The notes beneath the pieces were generated by a model. The model made no database searches. It saw only the letters and a program-made list of their open reading frames with translations, and was not told the DNA's origin. The translations under genes were made by a program, and so were the position numbers. Of a stretch of DNA of 64,000 bases, positions 53,436 to 61,307 are shown piece after piece. This stretch comes from Mycolicibacterium brisbanense (GTDB taxonomy: Bacteria > Actinomycetota > Actinomycetes > Mycobacteriales > Mycobacteriaceae), in assembly GCF_001570425.1 (NCBI RefSeq), contig NZ_BCSX01000019.1, forward strand, positions 1 through 64,000. Direction: 5' to 3'. Position 1 is the stretch's first letter. Every line of letters begins with the position of its first letter.

Positions 53436-53752
53436 CGCCGTACCCACCCGTCGACCAGCGCGGCCAGCTCCAGCAGATGAGCCGCAAGTTCCCGGGATTG
53501 GTCCGAATTCAGGTCGGTCCGGTTGATCCAGATCTTCGGGCACTCATCGACCGTGCCGTCCTCGATGCTGCCGTTGGCCCACTGGATCGCGGTGGCTTTC
53601 ACCTCGATGTCACTGTCGGTGACGCGGCGCTCAGATCCGGAGACGATGCGGTACGGGGGGAACTCGCTGTCGCCCGGCTCCCAACTGTCAGCGGATTCAG
53701 CACCGACGGGCAGTACGGGTTCGTGAATCATCATGCTGTCGCTGTGCGTCAT
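53432..53752 (-). CDS. Hypothetical element protein
   Basis: This 106-residue acidic protein resembles the C-terminal half of its neighbour (RTDLNSDQSRELAAHLLELA against KLTPGEAGELASALMAVVAE). That hints at a shared small alpha/beta fold or duplication. It is joined to both neighbours by overlaps. The function is unknown. Confidence 0.6.
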   Translation of the reverse strand: MTHSDSMMIHEPVLPVGAESADSWEPGDSEFPPYRIVSGSERRVTDSDIEVKATAIQWANGSIEDGTVDECPKIWINRTDLNSDQSRELAAHLLELAALVDGWVRR

Positions 53753-54048
53753 TACTTCACCGCCTGGGCATCGGCTTCAAGGCGGTCGCTGGCCTTGTCG
53801 ATCGCTATTGCGCCTTGGCGCAGATGACCGAGCGCCGTCACTAGGTCGGCGACAGCGAACAGTGGTGCGTCCGTGGGGAGTTCCCTCAGGATCTCGTTGC
53901 CGTCGTGGCGCAGCAGGTCCAGACGGTTCACGAGGACGTCGAGCCGCTGAGAGACGGTGGCCGGCGGGGTGTAGGTGGCGCAGAAGCTGCAGGTGTCGCC
54001 ACCATCGGTGGGAACCGTGCAGTGCTTGCACTGCATCTGTACAGTCAT
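53752..54048 (-). CDS. Small zinc-ribbon protein
   Basis: The 98-residue protein has a CKHCTVPTDGGDTCSFC zinc-ribbon at residues 7-23. A helical C-terminal part follows (DVLVNRLDLLRHDGNEILREL). GGAG lies 9 nt before the ATG, and the TAA stop overlaps the next ATG. It may bind DNA or RNA within the element's regulation. Confidence 0.6.
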   Translation of the reverse strand: MTVQMQCKHCTVPTDGGDTCSFCATYTPPATVSQRLDVLVNRLDLLRHDGNEILRELPTDAPLFAVADLVTALGHLRQGAIAIDKASDRLEADAQAVK

Positions 54049-54051
54049 GAT

Positions 54052-54201
54052 CTAGAACTCCAGTTCGTGGTTGTGGTGACTGCTGCTTGGTGGTTCGTTC
54101 CGAAGGGCCTCGGTTGCCGCCGGGGCCTTTCGCATATCCGGGGTGTTGTCGTCCTCGATCAATCCGAGGTCGGCGTGATCCTGCTGGGGGAGATCCCGCA
54201 T
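54052..54201 (-). CDS. Very small protein (49 residues) after the excisionase gene
   Basis: This 50-codon frame starts at ATG 54201, overlapping the stop of the AlpA-like gene as TGATG, and ends TAG at 54052. The product (MRDLPQQDHADLGLIEDD at the start, acidic then HHNHELEF at the end) has no recognised domain. Tight packing with both neighbours supports translation. Confidence 0.5.
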   Translation of the reverse strand: MRDLPQQDHADLGLIEDDNTPDMRKAPAATEALRNEPPSSSHHNHELEF

Positions 54202-54410
54202 CAGGCGACCTCCGGGCTGGTACCGCCGCGCCTAGTCGCCTGCTCCTGCTCAGCGATCCAGCGCTCAACCTCACTGCGCCGGTACACCACGCGCTTTCCC
54301 AGGGTGAAGCTCGCCGGCCCCTGGTCCGTGCTGCGGAAGTACCGCAACGTCCCGACCGGCAACCCGGTCATCTGCGACACCGCCGGGGTGCCGATGAGCT
54401 CGTCGTCCAT
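54201..54410 (-). CDS. AlpA/Xis-type excisionase or regulator
   Basis: The 69-residue MerR-like winged-helix protein reads IGTPAVSQMTGLPVGTLRYF, then LGKRVVYRRSEVERWIAEQE. This is the helix-turn-helix-17 pattern of phage excisionases and AlpA regulators. ATG 54410 has AAAGGGG 6 nt upstream. It is the first gene of the leftward operon, divergent from the repressor gene, the classic excision/lysogeny switch position. Confidence 0.82.
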   Translation of the reverse strand: MDDELIGTPAVSQMTGLPVGTLRYFRSTDQGPASFTLGKRVVYRRSEVERWIAEQEQATRRGGTSPEVA

Positions 54411-54431
54411 GTGTAGCCCCTTTCTGCTGTT

Positions 54432-54515
54432 CTGGTGCAGCAATGCTGCGAGGACGCATCAACAACTACCACTGGAATCTGCTGCAGTCAACGCTGCCGC
54501 GCTGCACCAGTGCAG
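54432..54515. promoter_or_regulatory. Operator region of the lysogeny switch
   Basis: The divergent gap holds CTGGTGCAG (54432-54440) and its reverse complement CTGCACCAG (54502-54510). Local dyads GCAGCA-A-TGCTGC (54437-54449) and CTGCAC-CA-GTGCAG (54502-54515) are also present. These repeated half sites are likely operators for the XRE repressor. Confidence 0.6.
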
Positions 54516-54527
54516 TAAGCTCCCGTT

Positions 54528-55268
54528 ATGGCCAACAAAGAGGCGGATGAGTCTGGTGGGATAGCCCGCTTTCGGGGCTTTGGGCAACGAGTGAAGCGAG
54601 CCAGGGAGGACCAGGGCTTCACGCAGAGGCAGCTCGCCGAGATACTGGAGGAATATCACCGCATCAAGCTCGACAGTTCTGCGATAACTAGAATCGAGAA
54701 CGGCTCTCGCGAACCCCGAATAACAGAGGCGCTCGCTATAGCGGATATTCTGAACTTCCCGTTAACCGTCTACAATCTCGGTGACGAAATTGGCGGCGAA
54801 GCTCAATTCGCAAGTGCGGAAGAAAGACTCAAGCGTCAGATGATTCTGGCGCGTCGGCGCATTCTGACGGCTTGCGCTGAGGTGCAGATCGCATTCGATG
54901 GCATCTTCGGCGACGAAGAAGAGCTCGAAATACTCCAGCGCCGCGGCGTTAGAACGAGTGTCGAGTGGGCTGAGAAAGTGGCCAACGAAATGGCGGCCCG
55001 TTTTCGGGTAAGGGAAGACGAGTCCGGCGCTTCCAACCATGCGTTCGTCACAGATTCGATTCATAGGAGAATCCTCGAAATTATTGTGGGCGCAATAACT
55101 TCGGACCTCTATAGAACTGAAGCTGAAATCTTTGAGCAGTCCGAGGAGGAGAAGGCTCTTATTCGCGAAGGGATGATTAGGCGCGCGCAGGAAACGTTGA
55201 TGGACGCCTATGGCGAGGTGGAATTCCAGCGCAGGTTCGGAGATAGATTCGATGACCCAGACGCGTAA
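54528..55268 (+). CDS. XRE-family repressor of the element
   Basis: The 246-residue protein has an N-terminal lambda-type helix-turn-helix (residues 17-75: GQRVKRAREDQGFTQRQLAE, SSAITRIENGSREPRITEA). A helical C-terminal domain without a LexA-type protease motif follows. It uses more A/T-ending codons than its neighbours (for example ATA, AGA, TCT), consistent with recent transfer. It lies divergent to the AlpA gene and overlaps the integrase start by 17 bp. Confidence 0.85.
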   Translation: MANKEADESGGIARFRGFGQRVKRAREDQGFTQRQLAEILEEYHRIKLDSSAITRIENGSREPRITEALAIADILNFPLTVYNLGDEIGGEAQFASAEERLKRQMILARRRILTACAEVQIAFDGIFGDEEELEILQRRGVRTSVEWAEKVANEMAARFRVREDESGASNHAFVTDSIHRRILEIIVGAITSDLYRTEAEIFEQSEEEKALIREGMIRRAQETLMDAYGEVEFQRRFGDRFDDPDA

Positions 55269-56517
55269 CCGCCGGTCGGGTGTCGAGGACCGTTGGCACC
55301 GTGTCGGCGACGGCGCCCCGTGCACCGATAAGGCCCATGGGAAGCCGGGAACCCTCGTCGAGAGCGCCAACCACGGCAAGGGAAAGCGTTGGCGAGCAAG
55401 GTATGTCGACGCTAACGGCCGTGAGGTAGCGAAGGGTTTTACCCGCAAGGTTGACGCGACCCAGTGGCTGGAGAACGTCACGTCAACCATCGTCACCGGC
55501 ACCTACGTGGCGCCCGGCGCCGGCACGGTCACAGTCGGCGAGATGCATCATCAGTGGCTGAAAACCCAAGCGCACGTGAAAGATTCGACCAAGGCAGCTA
55601 GGGCCTCGGCATGGTCGGTGCACGTCCAAGACGCGTGGGAGAACACCGCGGTGGCCGAGGTGCAGACGTCGGCAGTGCGAGCCTGGATTGACGAGCTGCA
55701 CCGGCCAGAAAGCGACGGTGGTAGTGGCGCGGCGGCACCGACGATTGAGAACGCACTCGGTGTGCTGCGGATGGTGCTCGCCCTGGCCGTCGAGGACCGC
55801 CGGATACCCCGCAACCCGTGCGACGGAGTGAAGGCGCCACGGCGGACGCACTCGGCGCGTGCATACCTGACCCACCAGCAGGTCGCCGAGCTGGCCGACG
55901 CGATGGCCCGGGACGGCCTCGTCGTCCGCTTCCTGGCCTACACGGGCCTGCGGTACGGCGAGATGGCCGCACTGAAGGTCCAGAACTTCGACATGCTGCG
56001 CCGACGCGTGAACATCCGGGAGTCGGTCACCGAGGTCAAGGGCAAGCTCACCTGGTCGACCCCGAAGAACCACGAGCGCCGCTCAGTGCCGTTTCCGAAG
56101 TTCCTAGTCGAGGATCTCGCCGCCCAGATGCGAGGCAAGGGCCGCGAGGATCTGGTGTTCTCCGCACCGGCCGGCGGGGTGCTGCGCATCGCGACGTTCC
56201 GCACCCGCGTGTTCAACAAGGCCGTCGACCAACTGCGCGCGCTCGACGACGAGGGGAAGCCCACGACCGACTGGCCGCGGCCGACGCTGCACGACCTCCG
56301 GCACACCGCGGCGTCGCTGGCGATCAGTGCCGGAGCCAACGTGAAGGCCGTGCAGACGATGTTGGGGCACAAGAGCGCTGCGCTGACTCTCGACACCTAT
56401 GCCGACTTGTTTCCCGACGATCTGGAAGCCGTTGCGGACGCGTTCGACGCGGCCGTCGAGGCATTGGCGAAAACTGCTGCGGACGCACTGCGGACGGACG
56501 CCGGTCAGACCTCCTGA
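55252..56517 (+). CDS. int: Tyrosine-type site-specific integrase
   Basis: The 421-residue integrase has an AP2-like arm-binding N-terminus (KRWRARYVDANGREVAKGF), a core-binding SAM-like domain (about 95-200) and a catalytic domain. The catalytic residues are visible as the Arg in YTGLRYGEM, HDLRHT (His and Arg), the His in MLGHKS and the Tyr in DTYADLF. It lies 27 bp from the right attachment repeat. It would recombine attL and attR in the tRNA-Pro 3' end. Confidence 0.93.
   Translation: MTQTRNRRSGVEDRWHRVGDGAPCTDKAHGKPGTLVESANHGKGKRWRARYVDANGREVAKGFTRKVDATQWLENVTSTIVTGTYVAPGAGTVTVGEMHHQWLKTQAHVKDSTKAARASAWSVHVQDAWENTAVAEVQTSAVRAWIDELHRPESDGGSGAAAPTIENALGVLRMVLALAVEDRRIPRNPCDGVKAPRRTHSARAYLTHQQVAELADAMARDGLVVRFLAYTGLRYGEMAALKVQNFDMLRRRVNIRESVTEVKGKLTWSTPKNHERRSVPFPKFLVEDLAAQMRGKGREDLVFSAPAGGVLRIATFRTRVFNKAVDQLRALDDEGKPTTDWPRPTLHDLRHTAASLAISAGANVKAVQTMLGHKSAALTLDTYADLFPDDLEAVADAFDAAVEALAKTAADALRTDAGQTS
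56477..56498. repeat. Subterminal 22-bp repeat, right copy
   Basis: This is the second copy of the repeat at 46720-46741 (one mismatch), in the same orientation. It lies in the last codons of the integrase, 46 bp from attR. Confidence 0.55.
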
Positions 56518-56524
56518 CATGAAG

Positions 56525-56544
56525 AAGGCCCTGACCGGATTTCC

Positions 56545-56558
<14 letters not shown>
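56525..56558 (-). terminator. tRNA-Pro terminator / integrase end hairpin
   Basis: AAGGCCCTGACC (56525-56536) pairs with GGTCAGGGCCTT (56547-56558) between the integrase stop and the tRNA 3' end. Its arms are shared with the left end hairpin, but the loops differ. Confidence 0.75.
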
Positions 56559-56642
<84 letters not shown>

Positions 56643-56702
56643 TGTGAAGCCTCGACAGCGTATCGCACTGGGGTGGTCGAAAGCCAAACGGTTACCGGCG
56701 CC

Positions 56703-56757
56703 GAGTTCGACGCCAGGGTTGTCGATCGGTCGTGGCCACGACCCTCGCGTCGAACTC
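56703..56757. repeat. Intergenic palindrome between tRNA-Pro and the SHOCT gene
   Basis: GAGTTCGACGC (56703-56713) pairs with GCGTCGAACTC (56747-56757), and AGGGT with ACCCT inside after one mismatch. It probably ends the SHOCT transcript and may belong to a dispersed mycobacterial palindrome family. Confidence 0.6.
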
Positions 56758-56773
56758 GACGCAGCACCGCAGA

Positions 56774-57037
56774 TCAGCGGCGCGTTTCGCGCAGGACGGC
56801 CAGCCGCTCGCGGTATGCGGCCTCGTCGACCTCGCCCTTGGCGTAGGCGTCACGCAGGGTGCGCTCACCCTGGCGGCCGCGGAACCGCCGGACCGTGAAG
56901 ACGATGCCGACGATCACGAGTGTCCAGAACGTCAGCGGGATCAGCAGGAACCATGGGTTCCACGCGTGCTCGGCGGACCGGGGCCCGTGCTCGGCGAGCA
57001 ATGTGGTTGCAGTGGGGGTGATTTCGTGAATGGTCAT
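56774..57037 (-). CDS. SHOCT-domain membrane protein
   Basis: The 87-residue protein has one transmembrane helix (residues 27-48, [21 protein letters not shown]). A C-terminal SHOCT motif follows ([22 protein letters not shown]). Such small proteins are common in actinobacteria next to two-component systems. It lies 83 bp after the response regulator gene in the same direction and could be co-transcribed. The function is unknown. Confidence 0.85.
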   Translation of the reverse strand: MTIHEITPTATTLLAEHGPRSAEHAWNPWFLLIPLTFWTLVIVGIVFTVRRFRGRQGERTLRDAYAKGEVDEAAYRERLAVLRETRR

Positions 57038-57120
57038 ACCGCAAGCCTGCTGCGTGCGGGCCGCGGGAACATCGGTCCGCGGGCGTCATCTGTGGTACGC
57101 ATCGGTGCGTAGTGACGACG

Positions 57121-57786
57121 TCAGCCCTGCCACCGGGGGCGTACCAGGCCGCTCTCATAGGCCAGCACCACGAGCTGCGTGCGATCGCGGGCGCCCAGCT
57201 TCATCAGGATGCGGCTCACGTGGGTGCGGGCGGTGGCCGGGCTCATGAACAGCCGCTCACCGATCTCGGCGTTGCTCAGCCCCTCGGCGACCAGGACCAT
57301 CACCTCCCGTTCTCGCGAGGTCAGATCGGGCAGCGCAGGCGTGGCCGGGGTCTTGGCATGTGCGGCGAACTCCGCGACCAGCCGACGGGTCACGGACGGC
57401 GAGAGCAGCGCGTCGCCGTCGGCCACCACGCGCACGGCGCGGACCAGTTCGGCAGGCTCGGTGTGCTTGACCAGGAACCCACTCGCCCCGGCCCGCATCG
57501 CCTCGAACACGTACTCGTCGAGCTCGAATGTGGTGAGCACCACCACCCGCACCCCGGCCAGCTCCGGATCGCCCGCGATCGCGCGGGTGGCGGTCAGGCC
57601 GTCCATGTCCGGCATCCGGATGTCCATGAGCACCACATCGGGCCGCAGTTCGGCGGCGGCCGCCAGGGCCCGGGATCCGGTGTCGGCCTCGGCCACCACC
57701 TCGATACCGTCCTGCGCGTCCAGCAGCGCCACGAAACCGGCCCGCACGAGGGCTTGATCGTCGGCGACCACCACACGAATCGTCAT
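57121..57786 (-). CDS. NarL/LuxR-type response regulator
   Basis: The 221-residue protein has a receiver domain (MTIRVVVADDQALVRAG; the phosphorylated Asp in VVLMDIRMPDMDG; FLVKHTEPAEL). A C-terminal LuxR helix-turn-helix follows (LTSREREVMVLVAEGLSNAE, TARTHVSRILMKLGARDRTQ). It is coupled to the kinase gene by ATGA overlap. The target genes are unknown. Confidence 0.94.
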   Translation of the reverse strand: MTIRVVVADDQALVRAGFVALLDAQDGIEVVAEADTGSRALAAAAELRPDVVLMDIRMPDMDGLTATRAIAGDPELAGVRVVVLTTFELDEYVFEAMRAGASGFLVKHTEPAELVRAVRVVADGDALLSPSVTRRLVAEFAAHAKTPATPALPDLTSREREVMVLVAEGLSNAEIGERLFMSPATARTHVSRILMKLGARDRTQLVVLAYESGLVRPRWQG

Positions 57787-58949
57787 CCGGCGTAAGCGCT
57801 TTCGTCGACGGGCAGGCTGGCTCGCACGCTGAACCCGCCGCCGGGTGCGCGCCCGGCGCTGAACGATCCGCCGAGTGCCTTGGCGCGCTCCCGCATGCCG
57901 GTGATGCCGCTGCCGCCGGTCGACGGGCCGGTGCGCGCGGCGCCGTTGTCGTCGACGGCCACGGTCAACCGAGATCCGTTGTAATCCACGGTGACTGCGG
58001 CGGTGGTGGCGGTCGAGTGACGCACGACGTTGGTCAACGACTCCTGCACGATGCGGGCGGCGGCCACGTCGATCACCGCGGGCAGCGGCCGCGGCCGGCC
58101 CGTCACCGTGGTCGTCACGGTCAATCCGGTCGCGCGGGCCGGGCCGAGCAACCCGTCGAGATCGGCGATGCCAGGGGTCGGCGCGGTGGGCTCGCCGCCG
58201 TCGGCGCGCAGTGCGGTGACAAGTGAATGAACGTCTGAAATCGCTTGGCGGCTGGCATCTTTGATGGCCGCCAGGGCGGGTCCGGCCCGCTCGGGTTGCT
58301 TGTCGAGGAGCTCGAGCGCCACCGACGACTGCACGTTGATCATCGACAGGCTGTGCGCCAGCACGTCGTGCAACTCGCGGGCGATGGCCAGCCGCGCGGC
58401 CGTCGCCTCCCGCTGCTGTTCGGAACGCGCCGCCGACGCCATCGCGTCTTGTCGCAGGCGACGGGCCTCCACGACCGAACGGCGCTGTCGCAGACCCTCG
58501 GCGATCGCGACGAGCACCAGCAGCCACGCGCCCAGCCCACCGATCGCCTCCAGCGGCGGACGGGGGTGACCGGTCAGCCACGGCAACACCCACCCGGCTG
58601 CCACCCAGCCGATCAGCGGCAGCGGATAGGTCCACCACCGCGGACACACCGTCGCAGCCCGCACGAACGCCACCACGAGCGACAGGAACACCGGGCCGGG
58701 CCCGAACCCGGCCAGCAGATACGTCGCGGTGATCGCCGTGACCGCCAGCAGCACTGGGTACGGATAGCGGTAACGCGCCAACAACACGAGGGGTCCGGCC
58801 AGCAGCAGCACAAAGCCGAACCAGGTCAGCGGCGGCAGCTCGGGGCCGCGGTGATGACGCATCCCGCTGCTGCCTGCCACCTGGATGACCGCGACGAGCA
58901 CCGGCACCAGCCACAACGCCGGGCGGCGGTAATCGGCGCGGGCGTCCAT
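57783..58949 (-). CDS. Sensor histidine kinase, HisKA_3 type
   Basis: The 388-residue kinase has about four to five N-terminal transmembrane helices (residues 10-155). The dimerisation/phosphoacceptor segment is IARELHDVLAHSLSMINVQS, and the ATPase domain has RIVQESLTNVVRHSTA and GGSGITGMRERAKALGGSF. It is the partner of the downstream response regulator. The stimulus is not recognisable. Confidence 0.94.
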   Translation of the reverse strand: MDARADYRRPALWLVPVLVAVIQVAGSSGMRHHRGPELPPLTWFGFVLLLAGPLVLLARYRYPYPVLLAVTAITATYLLAGFGPGPVFLSLVVAFVRAATVCPRWWTYPLPLIGWVAAGWVLPWLTGHPRPPLEAIGGLGAWLLVLVAIAEGLRQRRSVVEARRLRQDAMASAARSEQQREATAARLAIARELHDVLAHSLSMINVQSSVALELLDKQPERAGPALAAIKDASRQAISDVHSLVTALRADGGEPTAPTPGIADLDGLLGPARATGLTVTTTVTGRPRPLPAVIDVAAARIVQESLTNVVRHSTATTAAVTVDYNGSRLTVAVDDNGAARTGPSTGGSGITGMRERAKALGGSFSAGRAPGGGFSVRASLPVDESAYAG

Positions 58950-59080
58950 ACCCGCAACCTAGTCCGGCCGGCTCACCACGGCATCCGCGTCGCGGCGTAC
59001 ATCACGATCCGTCGCGGGATGGATTCGGCATGTCGGTGGCGTTGTGCACACTGAAGCCACCGGCACGACTGGAGACCACC

Positions 59081-59263
59081 ATGACAACCTTGGGCGCCAC
59101 CATCTACCTGGGTTTTTTCGCGGTCGCAGCGCTGTGGCTGTTCGCGACGGCTGACGGCCCCGACGATCAGGACCAGGACCCGGAGCGTTCGAACTCTGCG
59201 AGCACCGCGGCAGGCCCGGACGGATCCAGCCCCTGGGAGCTCACCCACTCGTCGTTGAAGTAG
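59081..59263 (+). CDS. Possible small membrane protein overlapping cds1
   Basis: The 60-codon frame starts at ATG with GGAG 6 nt upstream. It encodes one hydrophobic helix ([13 protein letters not shown]) and then an acidic tail. Its last 97 bp overlap the convergent Cds1-like gene, so at least the tail is suspicious. It may be a real small gene or chance. Confidence 0.35.
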   Translation: MTTLGATIYLGFFAVAALWLFATADGPDDQDQDPERSNSASTAAGPDGSSPWELTHSSLK

Positions 59264-60273
59264 GTGTCGGCATAGCGGTCACCGCTGTCGGCCAACAAGG
59301 TCACCACGGATCCGCTCTGCCCGTGCTTGACCATCTCAGCGAGTAGCCCGAACGCACCCCAGATGTTGGTGCCCGTCGACGGCCCGACCCGGCGTCCCAG
59401 GACGGCGCTGACGTGGCGTGCCGCCGCGACCGACGCGGCATCGGGCACCGACACCATGCGGTCCACCACATCGGGCAGGAACGACGGCTCGACCCGTGGC
59501 CTGCCGATTCCCTCGATGCGCGACGACGCGCCCGTGACGATGTCGCCGCGCCCCTGCGCGTAGGCGGGGAAGAACGCGGAGTTCTCGGGGTCGACGACGC
59601 ACAGCCGGGTGGCGTGGCGGCGGTACCGGATGAACCGGCCGATCGTCGCGCTGGTGCCACCGGTGCCCGCGCCCACCACGATCCACTCCGGGATCGGATG
59701 GGCCTCCATCTGCATCTGCTCGAAGATCGACACGGCGATGTTGTTGTTGCCGCGCCAGTCGGTGGCCCGCTCGGCGTTGGTGAACTGATCCAGGTAGTGC
59801 CCACCCGTCTCGGCGGCGAGCCGCTGTGCCTCGTCGTACACCTGTGAGGATTTCGCGACGAAATGGCAACGGCCGCCCTGTGATTCGATGAGGGCGATCT
59901 TGGCGGTGCTGGTCGACGATGGCACCACCGCGATGAACGGCAGACCGAGCAGCGCCGCGAAATACGCTTCGGAGACGGCTGTGGAACCCGACGATGCCTC
60001 GATCACCGTGGTCTTCTCGGCGATCCACCCGTTGCACAGGCCGTACAGGAACAGTGACCGCGCCAGCCGGTGCTTGAGGCTTCCGGTGATGTGCGTCGAC
60101 TCGTCCTTGAGGTACAGCGCCACGTCGACGCCGTCGCACCAAGCCGATGGCAGGGGATAGCGCAGCAGGTGGGTGTCGGCGCTGCGGCGGGCGTCGGCCT
60201 CGATCAAGCGGACCGCGTTGTCCACCCAGTCACGTGGCTGGCTGCGTGACGCCGTGCCGGCCGGCGTGTTCAC
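59167..60273 (-). CDS. cds1: PLP-dependent cysteine desulfhydrase Cds1-like (cysteine synthase family)
   Basis: This 368-residue beta-family PLP enzyme corresponds to Rv3684. It has the PLP lysine in [18 protein letters not shown], the loop [33 protein letters not shown] and [14 protein letters not shown]. Cds1 in M. tuberculosis splits cysteine to H2S, ammonia and pyruvate. GTG 60273 is chosen because it overlaps the metallophosphoesterase stop by 4 bp; the longer frame upstream is a shadow of that gene. Confidence 0.88.
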   Translation of the reverse strand: MNTPAGTASRSQPRDWVDNAVRLIEADARRSADTHLLRYPLPSAWCDGVDVALYLKDESTHITGSLKHRLARSLFLYGLCNGWIAEKTTVIEASSGSTAVSEAYFAALLGLPFIAVVPSSTSTAKIALIESQGGRCHFVAKSSQVYDEAQRLAAETGGHYLDQFTNAERATDWRGNNNIAVSIFEQMQMEAHPIPEWIVVGAGTGGTSATIGRFIRYRRHATRLCVVDPENSAFFPAYAQGRGDIVTGASSRIEGIGRPRVEPSFLPDVVDRMVSVPDAASVAAARHVSAVLGRRVGPSTGTNIWGAFGLLAEMVKHGQSGSVVTLLADSGDRYADTYFNDEWVSSQGLDPSGPAAVLAEFERSGSWS

Positions 60274-61226
60274 CGTGCGGAGACGGTCGGCGACGACGTG
60301 CCGGCACGGCTGCCGACATGACCACCACCGGTGGGCGCCGCCACGAGCGTCAGCAGCGTCGCCTCCGGGCGGCAGCAGAACCGCATCGGGGCGTACGGGG
60401 ACGTGCCGATGCCCGCCGACACGTGCAGGGCCATGTTCGCGCCCCACCGAGAGGCACCCTTGGCCCGCGACCGGTCCAGATCGCAGTTGGTGACGAGCGC
60501 GCCGTAGAACGGCAGGCACAGCTGGCCGCCGTGGGTGTGGCCGGCCAGCACCAGCTGGTAGCCGTCGGCCGCGAAGCGGTCCAGCACCCGTGGTTCGGGG
60601 GAGTGGGTCAATCCGAGCGTGAGGTTCGCGGCGCTGTTGGCCGCCCCGGCGATGGTGTCGTAGCGGTCCCGTTTGAGATGCGGATCGTCGACGCCGGCCA
60701 CCGAGATGTGCAGGCCGGCCACCTCGATGTCGCGCTTCGTGTGCGTGAGGTCATGCCAGCCCCGCTCGGTGAACGCGGCCCGCAGGTCCTGCCACGGCAG
60801 CGGGTCGCCGTGCACGCGGTGCTGCGGTTTGGTCACGTAGTTGAGCGGGTTCTTCAGCCGCGGTGCGAAGTAGTCGTTGCTGCCGAACACGAAAAGGCCC
60901 GGCACCGACAGCAGCTCGCTCAGCGACTGCACGACAGCCGGAACCGCCTTGGTGTGCGCCAGGTTGTCACCGGTGTTGACCACCAGGTCCGGCTCGAGGC
61001 GAGCCAGGTCGCGCAACCACGCCTGTTTACGGCGCTGACCGGGCCGCATGTGCAGATCGGACAGGTGCAGGACGCGTAGCGGCGACGAGCCCGGTGCCAG
61101 CACCGGCATGGTCGCTTCACGCAGGACGAAGGCGTTGCGTTCGATGAGCGACGCATACCCGATCCCGGCCACCAACGAGCCGGTGGCGACGGCGGCTGTC
61201 TTCTTGGCTACCGAGGCGGCTGACAT
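60270..61226 (-). CDS. Calcineurin-type metallophosphoesterase (Rv3683-like)
   Basis: The 318-residue protein has an N-terminal hydrophobic segment (residues 8-27, probably a membrane anchor). The metallophosphoesterase motifs are [22 protein letters not shown] (in place of GNHD) and AGHTHGGQ. It lies 81 bp downstream of ponA2 on the same strand and upstream of cds1. The substrate is unknown; cell-wall or lipid phosphates are possible. Confidence 0.9.
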   Translation of the reverse strand: MSAASVAKKTAAVATGSLVAGIGYASLIERNAFVLREATMPVLAPGSSPLRVLHLSDLHMRPGQRRKQAWLRDLARLEPDLVVNTGDNLAHTKAVPAVVQSLSELLSVPGLFVFGSNDYFAPRLKNPLNYVTKPQHRVHGDPLPWQDLRAAFTERGWHDLTHTKRDIEVAGLHISVAGVDDPHLKRDRYDTIAGAANSAANLTLGLTHSPEPRVLDRFAADGYQLVLAGHTHGGQLCLPFYGALVTNCDLDRSRAKGASRWGANMALHVSAGIGTSPYAPMRFCCRPEATLLTLVAAPTGGGHVGSRAGTSSPTVSAR

Positions 61227-61307
61227 GGTGGCAGCCTACTGCCCGATGCTGTGCCGTACCGCTTCTTGGCCGGTCAGGGTGGGCAAGTGCACATCACGAT
61301 CCGGCCG

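Noticed and set aside
57121..58914. One 597-residue fusion of kinase and response regulator
   Set aside because: The kinase reads in another frame with all its motifs; the fused frame is a shadow until the regulator's own ATG at 57786.
59167..60519. Longer start of cds1 at 60519
   Set aside because: The added residues are antisense to the metallophosphoesterase; GTG 60273 with a 4-bp overlap is the natural start.
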